From Bordetella parapertussis (GTDB lineage Bacteria > Pseudomonadota > Gammaproteobacteria > Burkholderiales > Burkholderiaceae_C), in assembly GCA_945882755.1 (NCBI GenBank), contig CAMCWS010000011.1, positions 1-31,806 of the forward strand: a stretch of DNA of 31,806 nt, in the 5' to 3' direction. The notes under the pieces were generated by a model. That model saw only the letters and a program-made list of their open reading frames with translations. It was not told where the DNA came from and did not search any database. The position numbers were made by a program, and so were the translations under genes. Position 1 is the first letter of the stretch; every line of letters starts with the position of its first letter. Positions 24,477-31,806 of the stretch are shown piece after piece.

Positions 24477-26308
24477 CAACGTCCTCTTAAAAACAAACTG
24501 TCCAAATCGCGCATACCCAGTTGTCGCCAGGTGGGGCGACCATGGTTGCACTGGTCGGCACGTTCAGTCACTTCCATTTGGCGCAGCAAGGCATTCATCT
24601 CTTGCAAGGTCAGCATCCGGTTTGCACGTACCGCGCCGTGGCAGGCCATGGCGGCCAAGACATCGTCTTTGGCCCGTTGCAATACATCATGCGCATCGTG
24701 TTGCGCCAACTCGGCCAAGACATTACGCGCCAAGGCCACCGCGTCGCCTTGGGCCAGCGTGGCGGGCACCTGTCTGACCACCAATGATTGCGCTCCCAAT
24801 GCTTCAATCTCCAAGCCCAAAGCCGTCAAGGTGGCCACATGGGTTTCGACAGTGGCCATTTCTTCGGGTGTGGCTGCGAAGGTTGCAGGAATCAACAGCG
24901 CTTGGGCTTGCATTTGGTGTTGTGCCAGTTGGGTTTTCAGGCGCTCATAAACAATGCGTTCATGGGCTGCGTGCATATCCACCACCACCAAACCTTGGGC
25001 GTTCTCGGCCAAGATGTAAACGCCTTGCAACTGCGCCAAAGCCTTGCCTAAAGGCCATTCGCCCTCGGGCAAAGGGGTGAAGTCAGCGCTTGGGCTTTGC
25101 GTGTGCAACACCGTGGGTTGCCATAGTTGTGCCAAGTCGTTGACCGCATGGCCTGCTGTGGGCGCTTGCCAAGGCAAAGCGCTTTGCGAGCCAAAGGTTT
25201 GCAAAGCCGAGATGGCTTGTGAGCGATCAGTCTGTGCGCCAGAAATGGAGCCCGTGTGCGTCGCCAATGCGCTGCTGGTGCTGAGGGCTTGCCCTGCACG
25301 GGAGACCGACAGTGCTTGCGTCAACGCATGTTGCACCGCTTGATGCGCTTCACGGCTGTCACGAAACCGCACCTCGATTTTGGTGGGATGCACATTCACA
25401 TCTACCCTTGTGGGGTCAATATCAAGGTACAGCGCATACACCGGCTGGCGCTGGCCGTGCAGCACGTCTTCGTAAGCGCTTCTCGCCGCGTGACCCAGTA
25501 CACGGTCACGCACATAGCGGCCGTTCACATAGGCAAATTGGTGGTCGGCACGGGACCTGGCAGCGTCGGGCAAACCGGCTCGCCCCAGCACCCGCAGACC
25601 TGCGTGGACATGGTCCACCGCCACCGAAGTTTTGACAAACTCTTCGCCCAGCACATCGGCCAAACGTGCGTCCAAAGCGTTGTCGTGAGATTGGGCTCGC
25701 CACTGCACCACCAGCTTGCCGTCATGCCACAACGCAAAACCCACATCGGGTCGTGCTAAGGCGTGGCGGCGCAAAGACTCCAAACAATGGGCCAGTTCGG
25801 TGGCGGTGGATTTCAAAAATTTGCGCCTTGCCGGTGTGCTGAAAAACAGCTCTTTCACCTCGACGGTGGTGCCCACGCTGCGAGCGGCAGGGCGCAATTC
25901 ACCGGTTCGGGCATCGAGTTGCATGGCGTGGTCTTGCTCTGCGGTTCGCGAGGTGAGAGAAAGCTCGCTGACAGCGGCAATCGCCGCCAAGGCCTCGCCA
26001 CGAAACCCCATGGTGGCCACCGATTCGAGGTCGTGCAGATTGCTGATCTTGCTGGTGGCGTGGCGACGCAAGGCCAGTGGCATGTCAGCGGGCAACAAAC
26101 CCACGCCATCGTCTTCCACGCTGATGAGGCGAACCCCGCCTTCGATCAAGCGCACCACCACTTGGGCAGCACCGGCGTCCAAAGCGTTGTCCACCAATTC
26201 ACGCACCACCGACGCAGGTCGTTCGACCACTTCACCGGCGGCAATTTGGCTGATCAGTTCATCGGGGAGTTCGCGGATAGGGCGTCGCGCAGAGGAGGGG
26301 GCGTTCAC
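24476..26308 (-). CDS. mutL: DNA mismatch repair protein MutL with endonuclease motif
   Basis: Mismatch-repair mediator of 610 residues. The GHKL ATPase part holds IAAGEVVERPASVVRELVDNALDAGA, DDGVGL, RHATSKI and GFRGEAL. The C-terminal domain carries DMHAAHERIVYE at 444-455, matching the DxHA(x)2E(x)4E metal-binding endonuclease motif, plus MACHGAVRANR and QCNHGRP near the end. So it probably nicks DNA itself, in contrast to E. coli MutL. The start appears to be GTG at 26308 (VNAPSSARRPIREL): it has no convincing Shine-Dalgarno and overlaps the hicB-like stop by GTGA, implying coupled translation. The upstream open frame lies inside hicB. Confidence 0.95.
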   Translation of the reverse strand: MNAPSSARRPIRELPDELISQIAAGEVVERPASVVRELVDNALDAGAAQVVVRLIEGGVRLISVEDDGVGLLPADMPLALRRHATSKISNLHDLESVATMGFRGEALAAIAAVSELSLTSRTAEQDHAMQLDARTGELRPAARSVGTTVEVKELFFSTPARRKFLKSTATELAHCLESLRRHALARPDVGFALWHDGKLVVQWRAQSHDNALDARLADVLGEEFVKTSVAVDHVHAGLRVLGRAGLPDAARSRADHQFAYVNGRYVRDRVLGHAARSAYEDVLHGQRQPVYALYLDIDPTRVDVNVHPTKIEVRFRDSREAHQAVQHALTQALSVSRAGQALSTSSALATHTGSISGAQTDRSQAISALQTFGSQSALPWQAPTAGHAVNDLAQLWQPTVLHTQSPSADFTPLPEGEWPLGKALAQLQGVYILAENAQGLVVVDMHAAHERIVYERLKTQLAQHQMQAQALLIPATFAATPEEMATVETHVATLTALGLEIEALGAQSLVVRQVPATLAQGDAVALARNVLAELAQHDAHDVLQRAKDDVLAAMACHGAVRANRMLTLQEMNALLRQMEVTERADQCNHGRPTWRQLGMRDLDSLFLRGR

Positions 26309-26616
26309 ACGCCGGATTCTAAAGGGGTGCCCTGTCTGAGTTTGTAAGGTGCTTCTCGCTGAATTTTGCTGATGTTGACGTCTGCCAATAACCAAATTCC
26401 ACCCTGATAGTCAGAGAGTTTTGAAAGTTGGGCTAATGGCGATGGCGTTGGAAGTAAGTCAGTATCACCGTGAAAGTGAGCCTTTACCGCTTCTTGAATT
26501 GCTCCAGGTAAGTCTTCAAGCTGATCTGACGCAGCAAAGCAACCCGGGAAATCGGGAAAGGTGACTGCATAAGCGTGTTGGGCATCACCAAGGTGAACAT
26601 AGACGGGATACAACAT
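26305..26616 (-). CDS. hicB: HicB-like antitoxin, apparently lacking the C-terminal DNA-binding domain
   Basis: A 103-residue protein. Residues 1-80 match the HicB partial RNase-H-like fold: MLYPVYVHLGDAQHAYAVTFPDFPGCFAASDQLEDLPGAIQEAVKAHF and YQGGIWLLADVNISK. In other HicBs that stretch leads into a ribbon-helix-helix or HTH domain with an LP-type segment. Here it ends after about 18 unrelated residues (QREAPYKLRQGTPLESGV) at a stop that overlaps the mutL start. So it may still neutralise HicA but not repress the operon. Whether this is decay or a natural short form is unclear. It begins 10 nt after hicA. Confidence 0.75.
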   Translation of the reverse strand: MLYPVYVHLGDAQHAYAVTFPDFPGCFAASDQLEDLPGAIQEAVKAHFHGDTDLLPTPSPLAQLSKLSDYQGGIWLLADVNISKIQREAPYKLRQGTPLESGV

Positions 26617-26626
26617 GCAAATTCCT

Positions 26627-26815
26627 TTAATTTTCTGGCAATCCTGCTTGCTTCAATATGCTTTTGACAGTTGGCATCGGAAGATCTTTACGCGGATGAG
26701 GCACAGTGACTTTGCCTGATTTGGTAGGGTGTTTGAACTGATGATGAGATCCAACCACATGAACCAAATACCAACCATCTGCCCTAAGAAGTTTAATGAT
26801 ATTTTGGCTATTCAC
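26627..26815 (-). CDS. hicA: HicA mRNA interferase toxin
   Basis: A 62-residue double-stranded-RNA-binding-fold toxin that cleaves mRNA. The sequence VNSQNIIKLLRADGWYLVHV, the catalytic H24 in GSHHQFKHPTK, and VTVPHPRKDLP...SILKQAGL are the complete HicA pattern, so it looks active. Start is GTG at 26815; a longer frame to 26854 adds 13 non-family residues. It is the first gene of the leftward run and is divergent from dedA across 77 bp. The hicAB DNA is visibly more AT-rich than mutL, suggesting horizontal origin. Confidence 0.88.
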   Translation of the reverse strand: MNSQNIIKLLRADGWYLVHVVGSHHQFKHPTKSGKVTVPHPRKDLPMPTVKSILKQAGLPEN

Positions 26816-26892
26816 GGTGATTTGTCGAATGAAAAGCCATTTATAAATGGTCAAGCCACTGCTGTTTGTAAGTGCCAGTGATAATCGCTGCT

Positions 26893-27531
26893 ATGGATAC
26901 CATAACCTTGCTGATCGACTTCATCCTACACATCGACCGCTACTTGGAGGCTTTTGTGCAAGCCTATGGCGTGTGGATTTACGTGATCTTGTTTTTGATC
27001 GTGTTTGTTGAAACTGGTTTGGTGGTGATGCCGTTTTTGCCGGGCGACTCTTTGCTGTTTGTGGTGGGTGCGTTGGCGGGGGCTGAGTTGTTGAACTTAC
27101 CCCTTGTGCTGGGCTTGTTGACCGCTGCAGCCATCTTGGGTGACCAATGCAATTATTTGATCGGGCGGCATTTTGGGCAGCGACTGCTGAACGCCAACAC
27201 GCGTTGGTTCAATCGTCGAGCCTATGACCAAGCCCATGCGTTTTACGAACGCTACGGCAGCATCACCATTGTGTTGGCCCGTTTCCTTCCATTTATTCGC
27301 ACCTTTGCGCCGTTTGTCGCGGGTGTGGCGGACATGGACCGTCGCCGCTTCACGCTCTTCAATGTCGTGGGTGCGTTTATCTGGGTGTGGGGGATTTGCA
27401 CTGCCGGCTATTTGTTTGGCAATATCGATTGGGTCAAAGCGAATTTGGACAAAATCATTTGGGCCATGATTTTGATCCCCGGCTTGATGGCCATATGGGG
27501 TGCTTGGAAAGCCAATCGAAGCAATCCCTAG
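26893..27531 (+). CDS. DedA-family membrane protein
   Basis: Polytopic inner-membrane protein of 212 residues from the ATG at 26893 (a GTG at 26872 would add seven). The family block ETGLVVMPFLPGDSLLFVVGALAG is present, followed by GDQCNYLIGRHFGQRL, FYERYGSITIVLARFLPFIRTFAPFVAGVADM and a final membrane span. DedA proteins help maintain membrane potential, and some act as undecaprenyl-phosphate or phospholipid flippases. The last residues (NRSNP) and the TAG stop are encoded by the AATCGAAGCAATC-like edge of a dispersed repeat, so the C-terminus has been altered by repeat insertion. Confidence 0.92.
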   Translation: MDTITLLIDFILHIDRYLEAFVQAYGVWIYVILFLIVFVETGLVVMPFLPGDSLLFVVGALAGAELLNLPLVLGLLTAAAILGDQCNYLIGRHFGQRLLNANTRWFNRRAYDQAHAFYERYGSITIVLARFLPFIRTFAPFVAGVADMDRRRFTLFNVVGAFIWVWGICTAGYLFGNIDWVKANLDKIIWAMILIPGLMAIWGAWKANRSNP

Positions 27532-27677
27532 ACTGCTTCGTCAGTTTGCTTCGGCCCTTCGGGTCTCGCAATGACGGGTTTTCGCAGTGACAGGTAGCGT
27601 CATTGCGAGCGTAGCGAAGCAATCTCGGGTTTGCTTCGTCGCTACGCTCCTCGCAATGACGGCTCCTCGCAATGACG
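27514..27677. repeat. second cluster of GTCATTGCGAG hairpin repeats
   Basis: The region starts inside the dedA 3' end and shows CTTCGG...TCTCGCAATGACG (to about 27577), then a near-perfect hairpin from 27598 to 27661. Its left arm is GTCATTGCGAGCGTAGCGAA; the right arm is the inverse with two small insertions. A further CCTCGCAATGACG lies at 27665-27677. It is the same family as at 7455-7598. No coding capacity. Confidence 0.85.
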
Positions 27678-27835
27678 TTGCTCTAAATTCAAAGTAAAGA
27701 ATTACCTGGGCCAAAGTACCGCACCTTATTGCCGGTGATTTACAGCAAATTTGCCAAATAACTCGTTGATTTTCTTAATCATTAAGGAAAATCACATCCC
27801 CTTGTTAATTTTCTCGTTATTCGGACATTTGCCGA
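27678..27835 (+). promoter_or_regulatory. AT-rich leader of the adhesin gene
   Basis: Non-coding, clearly more AT-rich than the rest of the window. It contains a stem GATTTTC-TTAA/TTAAGGAAAATC at 27768-27793 with one bulge. No clear -35/-10 pair or Shine-Dalgarno could be fixed. The adhesin promoter presumably lies here. Confidence 0.45.
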
Positions 27836-27842
27836 ATGACGA
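27814..27842 (+). promoter_or_regulatory. hairpin enclosing the putative adhesin start codon
   Basis: TCGTTATTCGG (27814-27824) pairs with CCGAATGACGA (27832-27842) over 11 positions, ten Watson-Crick and one G-U in RNA, with a 7-nt loop. The ATG at 27836 is inside the right arm. It could hide the start codon, or indicate that the ATG at 27854 is the true start. Confidence 0.5.
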
Positions 27843-30800
27843 GTGCTGCGTCCATGGCAACCTCGCCACCATCCAAGCCAAAGTCGACTGCATCTGCAGG
27901 CAGCAGCGGCTGGGTGCTGGAAGCGCGAGGCAAAGACCCCGGCAGCTTGAATCTCACGCGTGAAATTTCTAACGGCGACAACCAAGCCATCACGGTTCGC
28001 CCAGGCACGCAGCTGCGCATGAAGCCCAAGGGCAAATACAAAGTTAACAAAGGCGCAGAAACCGCTGAAACAGCCAAATGGGGCGACGATTTATTGGTCA
28101 CCGTCCCCGGCGGCGGCCAAGTTTTGCTCAAAGGTTTTTACAACAAGAACACGAATGCACCCTCCAGCAAGATGGTGATAGAGCAAAAAAACGGCATGAT
28201 GCGAAAAGTCGAGGGACGCCCAGGCTCAGAGGCCAGCGACTCACCTAATCCTGCGGCCCAAGAAGACAAAGATGGCGACACTTATGCGGGTGCCTTGATC
28301 GGCGGAAAAGGTTCATCCTCCTCGTCCAGCTCAGGGGGCGGTGGAGGCGGCGGCGCAAGTGGTGGAGGGGGCGGCGGCGGCGGCGGCGGAGGTGGCGGCG
28401 GAGGTGGCCCACCATACCAAGAGGGTGGCTACAAACAAAGCACTGAACAAGCCGCTAAAAAGGGCAAAAAAAAATCTGATGAAGAGGAGGACGAGGACTC
28501 CGGCGGGTTCTTTGCATGGTTCACCAGTGGCGGTGCCAATTCACTAGGTGCATTGGGTTTGTTGGGTTTGTCCGGTGCTAAGAAGAGCTCGGGCACCACG
28601 GTGAATGTCACCGTGACCACCAGCTCATCTGACGGCAGTTCAAGCGGCTCCGGCTCCGGCTCCGGCAGTTCCACCCTTCCTGCCGTGTCCTCCTTGACCA
28701 TCAGCGCAGACAGCGGCACCAGCAGCAGCGACTTCATCACCAAAACCGCCAGCCAAACGGTGAGTGGCACCTTGTCGACATCGTTGCTGTCCGGACAAAC
28801 CGTGAACGTCTCAACCGACAACGGCAGCACGTGGACCGCAGCCACTGCCACTACCGGCAGCACCACCTTCTCGCTGAGTGGGGCAACGCTCTCGGGTAGC
28901 AGCAATCTGATGGCCAAAGTGGTCAACGCCTCACTGGCAGAAGGCACATCGCTCACCAAAGCCTATGTGCTGGACACCACCGCACCCACTGCCACGCTGA
29001 CAGCCGCCACCTACGCCAACACCGCCAAAGCCACGGTGCAAAGCAGCGAAACAGGTACGGCCTACTTGGTGCACAGCAGCGTCAGCGTGACAGATGAGGC
29101 CAGCATCACCAGTGCAACCGGCACCTTGTGGAACAAAGTCACCGTCAGCGAGACTGACACTGATACCTTGTTGTCACTCACGGGTTTGTCGGATGGCACT
29201 TACTCGCTGTACACCGTGGATGTTGCCGGCAATGTGTCCACCGTATCGAGCAACACCTTCACGGTGGACGCCACAGCCACGGCGCTCTCCAACACCATCA
29301 CCCAGTTGCTGATGTCGTACGACACCGGCAGCAGCCCCACCGACAGAATCACCAAGACCACCAGCCAAACCATCAGCGGCACCTTGAGCGAGGCCTTGGC
29401 TAGCAATGAACTGGTGTACATCTCCACCGATGGCGGTTTGAACTGGTCTTCAGCGGTTGCCACCACGGGCAGCACCAGTTTCAGCTTGAGTGGTTTATCG
29501 CTAGAGCTAGGTGCCGACAACAGCATGATGGCCAAAGTGTTAAACACCTCAACGCTTGGCAGCAGCGCGGTCTACACCACCTTGTACACCTTGGACACCA
29601 CCGCACCGACGGTCGCCATCACCAGCAGCAAAACCACCGCCGCCATAGGCGAGAGCCTGACCCTGACCTTTACCTTCAGCGAAGTGCCGGTGGGCTTCAG
29701 TGCTTCAGATATTTCGGTGACCAACGGTACAGTGAGCGGATTGACGGTGGACGCCACCGACAACAAGGTCTACACCGCCACGCTGGAACTGAGCAACACC
29801 TTAACCAACGGTAGTTCCGTGGTCAGCATAGCCAGCAGCAAGTTTTATGACGTGGCAGGTAACGCTAACTCGGCCAGCAGTTCAGTGAGCGTCTCAGTCG
29901 ACAACGTAGCACCGACAGTCAGTAGCGTGGCCCTAACATCTGCCACAGACGCACAAAACAATTACCTTAACGCAGGGGACGTGGTGTCGGCCACGGTGAC
30001 CTTCAGCGAAGCGGTGACGGTGGACACCACCAGCGGTACGCCTTACCTGAACCTGAACATCGGCGGCACCACGGTGCAAGCCGCTTATGCCAGCGGCACG
30101 GGCACCACGGCGCTGACCTTCACTTACACCATCTTGTCCGGTCAAACCGATGCCAACGGCATCAGCATTGACGCCAACAGCTTGAACTTGAACAGCGGCA
30201 CCATCAGTGACTCTGCAAGCAACAACGCCGCCTTGACCCACACGGCAGTTTCGGACAACGCCAGCTACATGGTGGACACCACAGCACCGACCACCACGGT
30301 GTCCACGGTGGCGTTCAGCGCAGACACAGGCACTAGCAGCAGCGACTTCATCACCGCAACGGCCGCGCAAGACATCAGCGGCACCTTGAGCGCCAACATA
30401 GCCAGTGGTGAGACGGTGTATGTGTCGCTCAACAACGGCAGCACATGGACAGCCGCCACCACCACCGTGGGACAAAACACCTACAGCCTGACGGGGCAGA
30501 CCCTGACCAGCAGCAACACCTTGAAAGTGAAGTTGACAGATGCTGCGGGTAACAGTGGCACAGCGCTGAGTCAGGCTTATGTGTTGGATGCTGCAGCGCC
30601 CACCGTCAGCAGTGTGGCCATTACATCTGCCACGGGTGTGCAAAACAGCACTCTTAACGCAGGGGACGTGGTGACGGCCACGGCGACGTTCAGCGAAGCG
30701 GTAACGGTGGACACCTCGGGCGGTACGCCTTACCTCAACTTGAACATTGGCGGCACCACGGTACAGGCCGCTTATGCCAGCGGCACGGGCACCACGGCGC

Positions 30801-31806
30801 TGACCTTCAGCTACACCATCTTGTCTGGCCAAAACGATGCCAACGGCATCCGCATTGACGCCAACAGCCTGAACTTAAACAGCGGCACCATCCAAGACGA
30901 TTCAGGCAACAACGCTGCCCTGACCCACACCGCCGTGACGGACAACGCCAGTTACATGGTCGACGCCATCGCACCGACAGTCAGCAGCGTGGCCCTCACA
31001 TCTGCCACAGGCGCACAAAGCAGTTATCTGAACACTGGCGATGTGGTGACGGCCACGGTGACCTTCAGCGAAGCGGTAACTGTGGACACTTCGGGCGGTA
31101 CGCCTTACCTCAACTTGAACATTGGCGGTACAACCGTTCAAGCAGCGTATGCCAGTGGCACTGGTACGACGGCGCTGACCTTCAGCTACATCATTCTGTC
31201 AGGCCAAAACGATGCCAACGGCATCAGCATTGACGCCAACAGCCTGAACTTGAACAGCGGCACCATCAGTGACGCTGCAGGCAACAACGCCGCCCTGACC
31301 CACACCGCCGTGACAGATAACGCCAGCTACATGGTCGACGCGATCGCACCGACAGTCAGCAGCGTGGCCATCACATCTGCCATAGACGCACAAAACAATT
31401 ACCTCAATGCAGGCGACGAGGTGACGGCCACGGTGACGTTCAGCGAGGCGGTGACGGTGGTGACCACCAGTGGTACGCCTTACCTCAACTTGAACATTGG
31501 CGGCACCACGGTACAGGCCGCTTATTCCAGCGGCAGTGGAACGACGGCGCTGACCTTCAGCTACACCATCTTGTCTGGCCAAAACGATGCCAACGGCATC
31601 CGCATTGACGCCAACAGCCTGAACTTGAACAGCGGCACCATCCAAGACGACTCAGGCAACAACGTCGCCTTGACCCACACCGCCGTGACAGACAACGCCA
31701 GCTACATGGTCGACACCAGCGCACCTGCCGCACCTTCAGTGGCCTTGACCAGCGACACAGGCGACAGCAGCAGCGACAACATCACCACCAACAGCAGCGT
31801 GACGGT
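27836..31806 (+). CDS. giant repetitive surface adhesin, BapA-like prefix and Ig-like repeats (3' end beyond window)
   Basis: An open frame of 1323 codons to the window edge with no stop; it is the 5' part of a larger gene. There is no N-terminal signal peptide. Residues about 25-105 (GWVLEARG...GDDLLVTVPGGGQVLLKGFY) resemble the BapA prefix domain of type I-secreted biofilm adhesins. Then come a Gly-rich linker (167-191), a Lys/Asp/Glu patch (about 203-218) and a hydrophobic Gly-rich segment (FFAWFTSGGANSLGALGLLGLSG). Ser/Thr-rich Ig-like domains begin near residue 280 and each ends in APT-type linkers. At least three repeat kinds alternate. Type I secretion and an RTX-like C-terminus are expected but out of view. 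The start could also be the ATG at 27854. Confidence 0.85.
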   Translation, partial: MTSAASMATSPPSKPKSTASAGSSGWVLEARGKDPGSLNLTREISNGDNQAITVRPGTQLRMKPKGKYKVNKGAETAETAKWGDDLLVTVPGGGQVLLKGFYNKNTNAPSSKMVIEQKNGMMRKVEGRPGSEASDSPNPAAQEDKDGDTYAGALIGGKGSSSSSSSGGGGGGGASGGGGGGGGGGGGGGGGPPYQEGGYKQSTEQAAKKGKKKSDEEEDEDSGGFFAWFTSGGANSLGALGLLGLSGAKKSSGTTVNVTVTTSSSDGSSSGSGSGSGSSTLPAVSSLTISADSGTSSSDFITKTASQTVSGTLSTSLLSGQTVNVSTDNGSTWTAATATTGSTTFSLSGATLSGSSNLMAKVVNASLAEGTSLTKAYVLDTTAPTATLTAATYANTAKATVQSSETGTAYLVHSSVSVTDEASITSATGTLWNKVTVSETDTDTLLSLTGLSDGTYSLYTVDVAGNVSTVSSNTFTVDATATALSNTITQLLMSYDTGSSPTDRITKTTSQTISGTLSEALASNELVYISTDGGLNWSSAVATTGSTSFSLSGLSLELGADNSMMAKVLNTSTLGSSAVYTTLYTLDTTAPTVAITSSKTTAAIGESLTLTFTFSEVPVGFSASDISVTNGTVSGLTVDATDNKVYTATLELSNTLTNGSSVVSIASSKFYDVAGNANSASSSVSVSVDNVAPTVSSVALTSATDAQNNYLNAGDVVSATVTFSEAVTVDTTSGTPYLNLNIGGTTVQAAYASGTGTTALTFTYTILSGQTDANGISIDANSLNLNSGTISDSASNNAALTHTAVSDNASYMVDTTAPTTTVSTVAFSADTGTSSSDFITATAAQDISGTLSANIASGETVYVSLNNGSTWTAATTTVGQNTYSLTGQTLTSSNTLKVKLTDAAGNSGTALSQAYVLDAAAPTVSSVAITSATGVQNSTLNAGDVVTATATFSEAVTVDTSGGTPYLNLNIGGTTVQAAYASGTGTTALTFSYTILSGQNDANGIRIDANSLNLNSGTIQDDSGNNAALTHTAVTDNASYMVDAIAPTVSSVALTSATGAQSSYLNTGDVVTATVTFSEAVTVDTSGGTPYLNLNIGGTTVQAAYASGTGTTALTFSYIILSGQNDANGISIDANSLNLNSGTISDAAGNNAALTHTAVTDNASYMVDAIAPTVSSVAITSAIDAQNNYLNAGDEVTATVTFSEAVTVVTTSGTPYLNLNIGGTTVQAAYSSGSGTTALTFSYTILSGQNDANGIRIDANSLNLNSGTIQDDSGNNVALTHTAVTDNASYMVDTSAPAAPSVALTSDTGDSSSDNITTNSSVT
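28334..28408 (+). repeat. polyglycine tract inside the adhesin gene
   Basis: GGN codons encode 7 glycines (28334-28354), Ala-Ser, then 16 glycines (28361-28408). The GGC-rich run is prone to slippage; a gain or loss not divisible by three would switch the adhesin off. The frame is intact as given. Confidence 0.9.
29909..31720 (+). repeat. four 375-bp adhesin repeats of 125 residues
   Basis: Copies lie at 29909-30283, 30596-30970, 30971-31345 and 31346-31720, each exactly 375 bp. Each reads APTVSSVA...NAGD(V/E)V.ATVTFSEAVTV, then TPYLNLNIGGTTVQAAY and SLNLNSGTI...YMVD. A different, about 104-residue repeat (SADTGTSSSDFI type) separates the first two and starts again at 31721; related copies begin near 28673 and 29276. 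Copies 2 to 4 are contiguous and nearly identical, as expected from recent duplication. Confidence 0.92.

Noticed and set aside
28341..28547. Ala/Lys-rich 68-codon plus-strand open frame
   Set aside because: Out-of-frame reading of the polyglycine tract and acidic patch of the adhesin.
29933..31645. Repeated minus-strand open frames opposite the adhesin
   Set aside because: They are mirror frames of the 375-bp adhesin repeats; repetition in the sense frame explains their similarity.

Overview
The window looks like a chromosomal segment of a betaproteobacterium of the order Burkholderiales, most likely a freshwater Comamonadaceae (Limnohabitans- or Rhodoferax-like). This rests on remembered family resemblance of the proteins (DenD, MsrA, MutL with an endonuclease motif, a RhlE with a Gly/Arg tail, a MesD-like methionine synthase) and on the moderately GC-rich codon use; no search could be run. 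Almost all DNA is coding, and many neighbours overlap by 1 to 26 nt.

Layout. 1-2.1 kb: a YdcF/ElyC-type envelope protein divergent from msrA, which converges on pdxH. 2.1-10.5 kb: a probable sugar or sugar-acid uptake and catabolism locus. A complete CUT1 ABC importer (ATPase, Tat-exported binding protein, two permeases) reads leftward. Reading away from it are a D-erythronate-dehydrogenase-like protein, an IlvD/Edd-type aldonate dehydratase and a D-2-hydroxyacid dehydrogenase. The convergent gap between denD and the dehydratase is filled with palindromic repeats. 10.5-15.1 kb: RhlE helicase, a PemK/MazF-like toxin-antitoxin pair with palindromic operators, and EttA. 15.1-19.7 kb: an orphan regulator made of an excisionase-like HTH plus a receiver domain, behind a striking set of inverted half-sites. 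It is followed by an acyl-CoA ligase, a luciferase-like monooxygenase and a stand-alone MesD-like methionine synthase. 19.7-20.4 kb: an AbrB/PIN toxin-antitoxin pair.

20.4-26.8 kb (minus strand): a tightly overlapping run hicA, truncated hicB, mutL, MFS exporter, miaA, RluA-type pseudouridine synthase and SDR oxidoreductase, ending in a bacteriohemerythrin. The classical mutL-miaA pair is interrupted by a transporter and headed by a HicAB module whose antitoxin lacks its DNA-binding end. 26.9-27.5 kb: a DedA membrane protein whose last codons and stop lie inside a dispersed repeat. 27.8 kb to the right edge: the first 1323 codons of a giant repetitive surface adhesin (BapA-like prefix, polyglycine linker, acidic patch, hydrophobic Gly-rich segment, Ig-like repeats). 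It runs off the window without a stop.

Most genes are ordinary. The best candidates for something undescribed are the HTH-receiver regulator with its operator, the MesD-like synthase lacking its usual partner, the truncated HicB coupled to mutL, the paired-arm palindromic repeats at 7.6-7.76 kb, and the N-terminal design of the adhesin with a start codon buried in a hairpin.
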